From Patiria miniata (taxonomy: Eukaryota; Echinodermata; Asteroidea; Valvatida; Asterinidae): a stretch of 64,000 nt of DNA. Shown here in pieces: positions 13,901 to 25,900 of this stretch. The stretch covers positions 5,142,811 through 5,206,810 of the forward strand of contig NW_024037062.1 in the NCBI RefSeq assembly GCF_015706575.1. Direction: 5' to 3'. The stretch's first letter is position 1; every line of letters starts with the position of its first letter. The position numbers and the translations under genes were made by a program. The notes under the pieces were generated by a model that was not told the origin of the DNA, ran no database searches, and saw only the letters and a list, made by a program, of their open reading frames with translations.

Positions 13901-16900
13901 GAGACCTCAAAAGTGGGTGTTGAAACACTGAGGACCTTATCTTTGCCTTTTGAAAAGTTGAAAGTTGAAGAATTTTGTCCGCTGATGAAGGGCGAGTAAA
14001 GTTGGTCAGATCTTGTTTTGCATGTTTTTCTGCACTAAAGGTCCCAGTTTGTCTACAAAACCTATAAATGCCTATATTTTGGCGCTTGAAAAACCTTTAA
14101 AAATCTACATTTTGTTCTGTTTTGTAGTAATCCCCCAAATGTCACCTTCATGATATTTGTCATGGCTGATAACATTTCACACATTTTTTTCCTGTGCCCT
14201 CCAGTGTTAGTGACATGTGCTGGTCTCTTCTCCATCCCTCATGGTATGGTAGAGCCTGCTGTCTGTAGCCAATCACAGACATTGCCTTACAACACCATAT
14301 GCCACTTCACCTGTGGTGATGGATTCCGTCAGGAGGGGCCCAATACTAAAACATGCACGGACCATGGTTCCTGGGACAGTCTTCAAAATGTTGTCTGCAT
14401 TGGTAAGTGTTTAAGACAAATGATTCACAATACATCAATGCACCACCAAGCATTTGTCTACCTTACAGTCAGCATTCTGCATTTACTATGCTGCAGTTAT
14501 TTATTTACCCATTATTTTTTACAGTAACACATAAACACGTTTTGCGTTCTCTCTGCAATGAAAAGTATTTGTCAAGGCTATAGTCATTGCTTATTCCTAC
14601 AAAAAATATAAGAACCCGTTGCACTTCTGCCTGCTATTTCTTGCTAGAAATCTGAGAATTCTAACCAAAACATATCTTCCTTGTGAATAACTAATAGTTG
14701 TGATCAAAATGAATAAGTAATTTCTGCAAATAAATTCAGATGAGCAGAGGCCCAGATTCACCGTGGACTGCCCACAACACGTTACTGTCAACAGTGAATT
14801 GGGGACTACCTCAGGGACAGTGACCTTTGACGTACCGACTGCAACAGACAACTCAGGTTTTGTTACAGTCACAAGGTGAGCTAGGCTTATAACCAGGCCT
14901 CTGCAGATTTATTGTGGAGTCATTTCCTTCAGGATTTGATGTATTAGAAGTTTTAAACTGTAATTTAAAAAAAAAAAATAAAAAGTCGATGAAAACGGCA
15001 TGTAAAAATTATCCCAAGCATAGTTTTAACCTCTTTCACCAGTCGTTAATGGAGTGTTTCGACAGTAACACTGATCGGAGCCTTTTCCGGCTGGATAAAT
15101 GTAAAACATGCAAAAATCACTGTGTCGCACAGTAATACAGTGTGTGTGTGAAGCGTGCGTGTAGTACATAGTAGTGCACATGATGATATGAAACGGAACA
15201 TACGTACCGTGCCGCCCACTAGCACACGGCGGGTCAGGTACGGGTAGCCTCATCTGTTTACAGTGGATAAAGTCCAACATGTGCAATTTTCAGAGGGTTC
15301 AGATTTAGTTGCATAAAATGCAATGCTTTAAAAATCCTGATGATTATCTTTAGGATAGTGAAGAGAGCTTTTAGGGATACATTTTACTGGCATTTGTTGG
15401 AAGAAAAAGATGATAAAGCCCGATTCATTTCCCATGTACGTTACGAATACAAGTGAGGTAGTGGAGTTGTGTGGTTGAATCATGGACATGATTGAAGTGT
15501 GTCATGAAAGGTACCCTTAATTGTCTTTCAGACTTTTTCCTCGACTTTCTCAATTAAGAAGTGAACTTCTTTGTTGATGAGTCCGTTATGCTAACTGTAG
15601 TTCAGGCTTTTTGATTTTATGAAAACACTGACCATTGTTTTCATCGTAAATTTCCTTTGGATCAAAATGAAAACAGGTGTCGGTGTCCAGAAACTGGGCA
15701 TGAAGTGTATTGTACATACCATTTTATATGTGTAACTGCAGCGTAGCCCAGATTTCAGACACATATTTTTGTTGGGCCTATTTCCCAATTGTTCTCCCCA
15801 TGCCAGTCTCATCTTTATCTAACATTCTTAAGAGAGTACTCCAGATATTATGTGTTTTAAAGCTACCCTGATTTGCCTGTTGCAGACAAACTGGACACTT
15901 AGCACCAGGCAGCAGCTTCCCAGAAGGTAGAACTACAGTCACTTACTTTGCTGCGGACCCAGTGGGTCTCTCTGAGCAGTGCGATGTCATTGTTACTGTT
16001 GTAGGTGAGAAACTGTACATTGTATAAACTGTATCTGTGATCTTGTTAACCTGTATGTCTGAGGACTTAAGATGATGGGTTTCCTATAATAACAATAACC
16101 TGAGGATCTGAGGCAAGTCCTGAGGAGGCTTTTGTGTACAAAATGTATGGGACAATACTGGACAATATGTGATCCCAGCTCCTGTTCCTGCTGTTCAAAT
16201 AGCCGCAGGCAAAAGATGGAGCTTTGATGTTTGGCAGACTGCGGTTATTAGCAGTGGAGGGAGGGGATTTGTACATTTTTGAGGATTTGGTTGCCATCCA
16301 CGTTGATTATGCTCCACTTGATTGAGCTCTTGTCGGATGTTTTTGAGGCATATTTGATCCCTTCACGTGCGTATGACTCAATCCTGTTGTGTATATCAGG
16401 GATGTAGTCCATCAATGTGTTGCAAATCATGGCTCACATTAACATTTACAGAGCCCTTTCTCACCCTGTCCCTCACCCTGTTTGGCTGGAGTTTTATGTC
16501 TCTTGTTATAACCTTCTTTGTTCCCACTTTCTCTCCCGCCTCCAAGTGTATCGTTGCGAGAGACTCCAAGCACCACCTTCAGGCTCTATTCACTGTGATC
16601 ATGCTAGTTCCATCGCTGGTACCCGATGCAGCTTGGAGTGTAATACTGGTTATATCTTGAGTGGAACGCGTAGCAGAACCTGCCTGTTAACCAGTGACGA
16701 TACAACCTACTGGAATGGAGAACCTACTGTATGCACAAGTAAATAACTTCCAGTATCATTGTGGATTGTGCAAACCAAGTTGACGGTTGAGTAGGTCATT
16801 GGTTTGTCTTTGTCAGAAAAGGTTTTACAAAATTTATTCTAATGCCTCCTTAAAGTAAATTGATTATTGAATATTGGTGTTCTTAATCCCAAGTGTGACA

Positions 16901-19900
16901 TATTTTTTTGCCACACACAACTGATAATTAAACCTTTGACCTTTGTTTTCAGTTGTGAGATGCCCGTCTCAGCCGGCCCCACCCAACTCTGTCAAGTCTG
17001 GCTGTAGCCTCCCATCAGAGCCATACGGCACTGAGTGTTCTTTCTACTGTGTGAATGGTTATGAGGCTCAGACTAGTGATGATGGAAGGTCTCGCTGTCA
17101 GGCTAATGGCACCTGGTCTGGAACTGACCTTGTCTGCGAGGGTAAATAAGTCCAAACAAATTATCCTGAGCATGATTAAATTGTACTAATCAAAACATTG
17201 ATTTTCACTCTTTGGTTCTTTCCATGCTATCTTTTTACACATCAGGGGATACCAGTTCATGGTGTTTTTAATAGCAAATCTCTAAGAATGCACTTGTCAC
17301 CAAACTTTGTAGGTCAGGATCCACCCACATAATAATACCAGAGTCTTGTATTTTGCACATATCTACCAACAATTAAGTACTCAAGGCGCTGGAAATGAAG
17401 TCAGTTCTACATGGAATTTTTAGGTTGTGTGTTATATATTAAATTAATCAGTTTTAAGACATGATTCAAAAATGTGATTTTTTTTCAGAGAAGATAAAGT
17501 TGACAAGTTTGTGCCTTTTTTTACAGTTTGGCAAAATTTGGGATATTGCTGGTAAACACTGCAACAAGTTTGCTCGATTACAACAATATTTGTGGGCAAT
17601 GTTGGTCACCAACAAAAGGACAAATTTAGCTATCATATAAGTGTTATAATTTAAAATTTTTGTCATTCATCTCTCCCATACCCCCCCCCCTCGCAGAAAT
17701 TGAACTTCTTTATTGATGACTCCATTACTCTAACCGTAATTCAGGCATTTTATGCAATGTTAACACCGACCATTTTTTTTTCATCGTAAAATTTTGTTTG
17801 AATCAAAAATAAAGCAGGAGTTGGTGTCCGGAAATTGGGCATGAAGTGTATTGCACATGCATGTACATGTGTGTAGCTGCAGCGCGGCCCAGATTTTGGA
17901 CACGTATTCTGTTCGGCCTATTTTCCGATTTTTTGTCATATGCCAGTTTCATCTCTGATAACTGATTTTGCCCCCACTCATTCATCTCTCCCATACCTCC
18001 CCCCCTCCTTGCAGAAATTGAATGTCCAGTCCTGACATCTGGTTCTGGCATCAACGTTTCCCCACCATCCTGCTCAAGCCGACCTGTGTTTGGCAATAGC
18101 TGCATGTTTTCCTGCTCACAAGACGGCTTCAGAGTTGAACCAGTGGAAAATGCCTATGTCCACTGTGTGGGCAATGGGAGATGGTCTGGGGACATATCCC
18201 AAATTGTCTGTGTAGGTAAGTTAGGACATAGGAAGGCAATTCTGTACCGACTCTTGACATAGTTGACTTTTTTTTGTTAGGTTTAGTCAGTATCACCATC
18301 TCTCTGTTTGACCATCATACTGTGTCTGATTCCTCAAACATTGTAATTATCAATAGACAAATCCGGCGGCAGCCATTTTCTGCGGTAGCACCAGGCTCGC
18401 GAGAGTCACGCTCAGGTAGTACACACGCACTCCACGCTGCATCGACCAATAGGAATACCAAAATGTGCGCACGCCTTGTCTTTAAGAACGTGTGCAGCTT
18501 CCGCTTTTAATAGCGTCACACCACCGCAGAAAAAGCTTTAAATTGTGGTCACTGGATTCCAGTATACCTTATCTATATATATAAGAGAGAAATTTACTCG
18601 GCCTCCGAGACGATGTTTGCTCCTGAAAGGATCCTTGTCTATATATATAAGAGAGAAATTTACTTGGCCTCCGAGACGATGTTTGCTCCTGAAAGGATCC
18701 GAGACGGCGGTCTCCCGCAGCACCAAAATGGCTCCACGTCCGCGGAAAAATGCAGAGGGTGTCTTCCGCCGGGTCGGACACTTTGGGTCGTCCTAATTTT
18801 CCGGTACGGACCGGCGATCCGTTTCGTCGATTTTTCGTGACTGCGTTTTGCACAGGAATTTGCCGTCGTGTGCTCTTTCACGTTGACTGCCTGTCCGCCC
18901 CCTGTGCTGGCTTTTTCTGCGTGTCTAGACTGTGCGAGGTCAGCGGCTTCAACGTAGGGGTTCCGCTTACGTGTTCTACTTGGCCGTTCTACAAAAGTGT
19001 TCACCAAACGGTAGTCTGGGGTGACTTTTGCAAAATATTTTTTTTTCCATGGTGTGTGGCCACCAAGTGTCCCTATTGTTTCCTATGCTTTGCTTGCCGC
19101 CCCTGCACTGAGTGCAACGAATGCTCAGAAGGACTACACATTATTAGTATGCCTTGCGCAGTCTGACCAATCGAAAGTCTACACTGCGTAGTACTTCCGG
19201 GCTATGCGTAAAACCGTCGATGGCAACGCGTACTGCAGCCTGCTCCACACCCTGGAAACGAGGTTGGGTCTACGGTGCTTGCTATTTGAAGCACAAGCAT
19301 GTGACGTGATACAGTGCTCTGTTGCTTCCATCATGTGTTTACAGCTCCATGCTTCCACCAAGGCTGAGCGTTGTGAGTTCGCTGCCCGCCATGTATATTT
19401 CAGTGTCACGTTATAATTTTGGGGGCCTGTTTGGGGTCAACGAAGGATCGATGCATTGCTTCTAATATATCGCGATCTAAAACGAAGTCACAAAAAAATT
19501 GACGAAAAAGTGTCCGACCCGGCGGAAGACACACTCCACATTTTTCCACAGACGTGAAGCCGCGGTCTCAGATCCTTTAAGGAGCAAATTTCTCGGAGGC
19601 CGAGTAAAACTTGCTCTTAACTTGAATAAAAGTTGAATCAACTTTTTCTCGCAGACGGTCTCACAAATTGTAAGAAGTTCAAGTTTACTTTTGTTGAAGA
19701 GTCCAATACTGAAACTTAATTATGACCTTCCTCCATGATTCAGACCGTTTGTAATTTTATGGTAACACTCAACATTTTCATTTCAAATGACACCTTCACG
19801 TTTTATTGCATTATGATTTATTGTCAAAACTGTACAATCAGCCTTCGCCTGTGTACTACAGTAACCTTTTCACTACGTTTTCCAAAAGCGACTGCCTCAC

Positions 19901-22900
19901 AAAATGCCAATTCAACAGACCAACGGGAACATTTACAGACAGTTGCCATGGTACATAATTATCATGTGCGTAAATCGACGGAGGACAGGGGGAACCCACC
20001 CCCCACCCCCATTTTGAAGCGGGAAACATTGTTTGGTCCCCCCCCCACTTTTTCTTCGCCGAATAAAAATTGTAGCCTACAATAATGATTCTATTGCTCA
20101 GAATACATGTAGCTGATTCAATTACTCCAAACTCCAAACTTTAAAAAATCTTTTGCTCAAATTGGTTTTAGTGGTCAAAAATTGCCTCAAATCACACCAC
20201 AGAAAGTGCTTTTCTATAACTGCATGTCTCCCCAACTATATCCCCCATTTACATTTAACTCCCCACATTTTCATCCCCAACACTACGCCCTACCCGATCT
20301 ATGATCGGGTAAATCAGCTTGTTTCATATAAAACAAATACCATTTGTTAAATAGAATTTGAGATGGTGGTTGCTCATGAGCCTCAAGTCTAATGTATGCT
20401 TGGTAGGAGAGGGAAAATGGAGTTCATCATAATTCATAGTACCAGCATTTTTGCTTGGTCAGGCACTGTATTTGTTAATTTTAACTGGTTGCAGTGAACA
20501 GGGCCAAATTGAGGTGATTATAGGCCCAAAGCACCAGTTCTTACCTGGGCTAGCTGTCACAGGAGGTTTGCTTTGGATTTTGATGACACATTGTGCCTTT
20601 GTTTTTCGTCAGCCCTCAGATTTGTCATAGGCTCTCGATACACTGCCTACTGGATAATCTGGCCCTGCCTGTGATGGTGCAAGGATCATCATAACTCTAA
20701 AAATTGTGGCTTCTGGTTTGCAGATTGTTTGACCTGCAGCAGTGCACATTTATACCTTGGGCCTGTGAGTAACTAAAAGAGGGTATGTTTTCCTCAAACA
20801 CTTGTGTCGGGAAAAAGTATTCTCCTTTTGTCACTCACAGTCCCTCTGGTGCACATATGTACACTTGTTACTATATCGCCAGTCAGTAAAATTTATTTAC
20901 ATCACTAGATGTGGACAGTCCTGACCTTAACTGCCCATCTGCCTTGACTGCCTATGCTGAGAGAGGGTCCACTGCAGCCCAAGTCAACTTCCAGGTCACC
21001 GCTTCAGATAATAGTGGCCAGCAGCCTACAGTGACCTGTGACCCCGAGTCAGGACAATTTGACCTGGGTCAATATTTGGTCTCGTGCATCGCCTCAGATC
21101 CAGCTGGTAACGCAGCGACTTGTTCCTTCCAAATTGAAATTGTGGGTGAGTTATTCTATAGTTGTTTCCTTTTTTTGTAACATTTTTGTGGATTCATGGG
21201 TAGTAGAACCAAAATACTAGGCCCAGGTTTATCAACTTAACTGTAGTACAGTACATGCACTCACTATTCATTGTTCTAAGTTCTTTACTAGAAGAATTGC
21301 ACTAATTCACACTCTGCACCTGAACAAAGGTGAAGAGAGCATATTGTTGGAAATGTTAATATATGTTTTATCATTGAACAGAGCGCACTTGCACAGCCCT
21401 GCCCATCCCAGCATATGGGGATTACATAGGGGACTGTTGCCACGTCTATGGCTGTGTGTGTAGCCTGAAGTGCATCAATGGCTACCAATTGATCGGGTCC
21501 AGGCAAGCCTCCTGTGAGTTCAATGGCACCTCTACATACTGGCAACAAGATGACACACCGCACTGTCAGTGTAAGTTAGAAAATTCTTATTTACCCACAA
21601 GAATCTGACATTGGTAAATGCATTCAATAAAAGCGTTGCTTGAGTTTACACACTTTGAAGTTTAGCGTATGACAGCATACAATCATTTCAGACTCGGGTA
21701 CTCACTCAACAAGAAAACAAAAGAGATGATCAGTGCTCAAGTGCCATATAACAGCTGTGTGCCCGCACTTTCTAACATCGTTTTTTTCTTGTTCCTATAC
21801 CGGTAGCTAAAAGGCTGTTGTTTTATGTAGCTCTTAGCCTATGTGTAAATCGTTGTTTGACAATGTCTGATATATGAAAACAAAAAGCAAAGATGAAAAC
21901 AAAATAGAAAAAGCTTAACTAACCTCTGAATAGATGAGAGATTTGATGAGTTACCACCAAATCATATTTCATGCAGATTTGAGTGAAGCAAATTTGTTAG
22001 GGTGATGGTGTGTCATTATTCATAGTAACAGATTAGGATAGGTGTCAATGTAACAGGGACAGGAAAAAATGGAACCCATATGAAATATTTAATGTTGACA
22101 ACTCTAATTCATACTGAACTTTGACCTGTGAACTGACTCGCCATTAACAAATAACCGTGTTTGTTATCATTCAATTTTCAGTGATCACTTGTGAGGCCCT
22201 GTCACTTCCCGATGCCGTACAGGTCACTCCATCCATATGTACTGCTGGTAGACCGTTAGCTGGTACCCTGTGCTTTTTCTTTTGCCCACATGGACTCAGT
22301 CTGGTTGGGAGCGTGTCTCAGGTGTCCTGTGGAGGGGAAGGACTCTGGGACGTGGAGGCTGGAAACTTGCCCACAGATTGCGAAGGTTTGGGAGACTATC
22401 ATATTCTAGATAAGAATGTGACATTTACACGTTGAAATGTTTAAATGAAAAAAAATTCCAAATCCGTTTACAAATTTTCCAAAACATTTAAACGAAACCC
22501 AAATTGTAAAAAAGGACCTAAATTCACCATTGAATGCAGTCTTCCTTTGAGATAAACATACATAGCACAAATGATTTACAGTGTTTTCAAACCTATTTAA
22601 TTTACTAAACTGAGCACTTCAAAGCTTGATTACATTTGGGGCACACATACCTAGTTAAGTTGTTACTTTTTCAATGACTGCCAATGTTGATTTACAGGTA
22701 TCATGTCAATCACACCGGTCAGCTGACTATCACAGCCTTTGTGAATGGCTAAACGTTTAAACGGTTCTTAAAATATTTGCCAAATGTTTATAAGTCACAT
22801 CCCTAATTCTAGAGAAAGAAATCAGGATTGTGAACCCAATGCATGTGGAGTTAACAGTCATTTAATTGTGTATTGTACTCGATCCAAATATCCATAAGGG

Positions 22901-25900
22901 TTTATGTACAATAATTAAGAACTATTGCTGATGTGGTACTGAATTATGCAGGTGGTTCACATACATGTACTTTTGGGGTTTGGCTGATGGAATAATGGAA
23001 TACACACGATGTTGGTCGTACAGCGACTTTATTCGAACAACTAGACTACCGTAATTACAAGAGAGAATTCGGAGACATGTGTCTCGTTTGATGGTTGAAA
23101 GAAGAGTGAGCGAAGAAAGTAATAAAGGAGAGTGAGTGAAGAATCTAATAAGTAAGGTGGGGCTGACTATCCAATTTAAAAGCAATAAAAACTAGAGACC
23201 AAAGGAATGTACTAATGGACTTTGTGGCTAGGTGATAAAATGTGGTAAGAGGGACAAAGTAATAAAAGTGGGGCTTGGCTCAGTAATAGTAATCAATCAA
23301 TTAGGGAGATTGATACCATAGGGTCATAACTTTTACCCACCACTGGACTGTTGCTGGGGGCAATGTACGAGGGGTTAAAAGTTCACAAATTAAGCTATAA
23401 TTATATGGAAGAAAACGCTACATACTCTTTGCTCTTTCAAACAATGAGGTTGCAAAAGTGTACTTGCGCCTTAAATTTAAGAACATGTGCAACAGACATA
23501 TACAATTGTGGTGCCACCTCAGTAATTAATGTCTTCTATGAGTATATGGTCTCCAGTGAGCCTATACTAAACTACCATTTATATGTAAGACAATAAGCTG
23601 ATATTTACTTGTGTCTGGACTTGATAAAGCTGCTCAGAGGAAGTATAGCTTGGCAACTTGTGAGCAAAGAGTAGCCAGCAACATGTTCCAGGCAGTATAC
23701 ATGACCAGCCCTCTTGGCTTGTAACCCTAATTTTTTTGCGGAGACAAATAATTTCTTACAAATTACCTTTTTTTCAAAAACAGATCGCATTCCCCCTGTG
23801 CTCACTTTCTGCCCTGGACCCATCTACGCCACCCGAGGAGGTGAGGCTGGAGTCTCGGTGACCTTTGACATCCCAACAGCCCGGGATAATGACCTGTCTG
23901 GTACCCTGACTCTGGAGACCTCACCCTCCGGCATCACCTCACCACACTCATTCAGTGAGTCCACTGAGGTGTCTTACACATTCACAGATGAGGATGGTAA
24001 CTCCGTCACGTGTACCTTCAGAGTTTACGTCTTAGGTGAGTGCTTGGAACCAGTAGAGTATGACAATGGTGGATTTCAAGATACGTCCTCCCCCGCAAAA
24101 AAAATGCTCACAACAGCAACTTAATTTCGGGGAATGTTGAGGAAACTGTAGTGATCAGAAGCTTACATATTTAGCATACACTGTTTTTTTTTACACAGCA
24201 CAAACATTTGCACGACATAGATACCTTAAGTTTTAGGTAGAAGGTGAGATTAGTATTCAGGAGGTCCCAGGTTCACATTTGGCTCCCGTCATTCTTTATT
24301 CTCATTTTGACCATGTTAGACTAAAGGCTTGTTGATGCTTGATGTGAGCAAAAGTCAGTTTGTGATGTCATGGCAAGTATTCCCAGTGTTGATTCTCAAA
24401 AGCAACACATTTTAACTTGGGCCAAATTTACTTCGCATTTGTAGTGTGGGATGTGGAACCGGCTTTCAGGTTACATATTTCTTATCTCTACTTATACATA
24501 ATATAGATGATCTTGAGCCTGAAGTCATCTACTGCCCAGACGACTATGCCATCACAGCCCGGGACATACTCACCGAGGTGACCTGGGATGAGCCCATTTT
24601 CCGTGACCCCTTAGGTCATGACCTTGTGGTTAGCAACAATGTGGCAGAGGGGCATACAGCCATCTTACCGTGGGGGCGACACACAGTGGTGTACACGGCT
24701 ATCAATACAGACAATGGACAGAAAGCTGCGTGCCAGTTTGCTATTGATATAACACGTGAGTAACAATTGTGAATGATGGTTTGAGTTATGTGCTTTGGGC
24801 ACATTTGAGTGACTGGCATTGATCAGTAAGACTTGTTGATTTTGCGTAACACTGAGTAAAACCAAGTAACAGATATTAAGCAATTCATTTGGGACTAACT
24901 GTTACAGATATTAAAGATGCGTTCCCTGTGCTATTTCCAAATTTCACCTCGAAAGTTTTTTCACTTGCTACTTTCCTAGCAATGTAAAAGTTTGTCCCTT
25001 TTGTATGAGACATTGAACGAAAAAAATGCACCGACATTTATAGTTATTGAATTATTTCTTCACAATATTTGAATTATTGGCTGCCAGACAATATTTTGGC
25101 TCTCGCAGGGCGGGTTCTTTTGTGCACAAAATTAAAGCCCTTTTTCAGAGGATGGCAGACGCCCAAAGTCGGAATAAGGTTGGGGGGGGGGGGGAGCAAA
25201 GCAAATTTTTTCCCAAATATCCTTAACTTTTTCATTATATTCTCAATTTATCATTTTTCCGAACGTGAGCAGGGGAGCATTTGCCCTACCCCCCCCTCCC
25301 ATCATAGTAACAGCAATATGGCTTGGCACCTCTTTTTCCCTTTTTTTTTTTTGTCATTTTCCAGGCCCCCCCCCTTGCCCCCCCCCCCTCGCGACACCCA
25401 TGAGTGAAGTTGTAAGTGTAAAAGAGTAAAACTTTGAAAATTAAAAGCAGTGTATTTCAATACTGAGTGTAACACTTTAATGATTAAAAAGATTTTTTTT
25501 TTTCCGATTTTTTTTTTTTTCTTTAAATTGTTCTATCCCAAATCCCATAGACTTTGTACACGTTTTGTTCCTCGCGGCATTTTGGACCTAAAACAATCTC
25601 ATATTTTAATGAAACTTGTCCCATGTAAAGACCCCATACATGTAGTGCCATTGTGTACCGAAGTGATGTCACGATGACGTTATCATGGGTCACGTGACGT
25701 CATCTTCAATATGCAAACTTTAACACCCTATATCTAGAGAACTGTAAGTCCGAATGAGTTGAAACTCGGTGTATAGGTAGACCGGAATGTGTTATAGACG
25801 AAAATTAAAATGACGTCATCGTGTGATTTTACATCAATTTTTGAAGTTTTGGACCTTTAAGCCATATCTAATGAACGCAATATGCTAAATTCAAAATTCT

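Larger units (their letters stand above)
18216..20908 (+). other. Intron 14 (2.7 kb), TIR element and repeat R3
   Basis: It holds a TIR element (18569-19620) and repeat copy R3 (19672-19930). The rest (about 19990-20900) has C-rich tracts, a small hairpin TACCCGATC/GATCGGGTA near 20290-20310, and no coding signal. Confidence 0.7.

Noticed and set aside
16067-16430. Minus-strand frames (60 and 76 codons) in intron 11
   Set aside because: Composition is protein-like, but they overlap in different frames and match no family I know.
18750-19166. Frame of 138 codons as a host gene
   Set aside because: It lies inside the TIR element and partly in its left arm; no recognisable domain.
25069-25677. 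Plus-strand frames in intron 19
   Set aside because: They run through poly-G/poly-C and poly-T tracts; no protein family resemblance.
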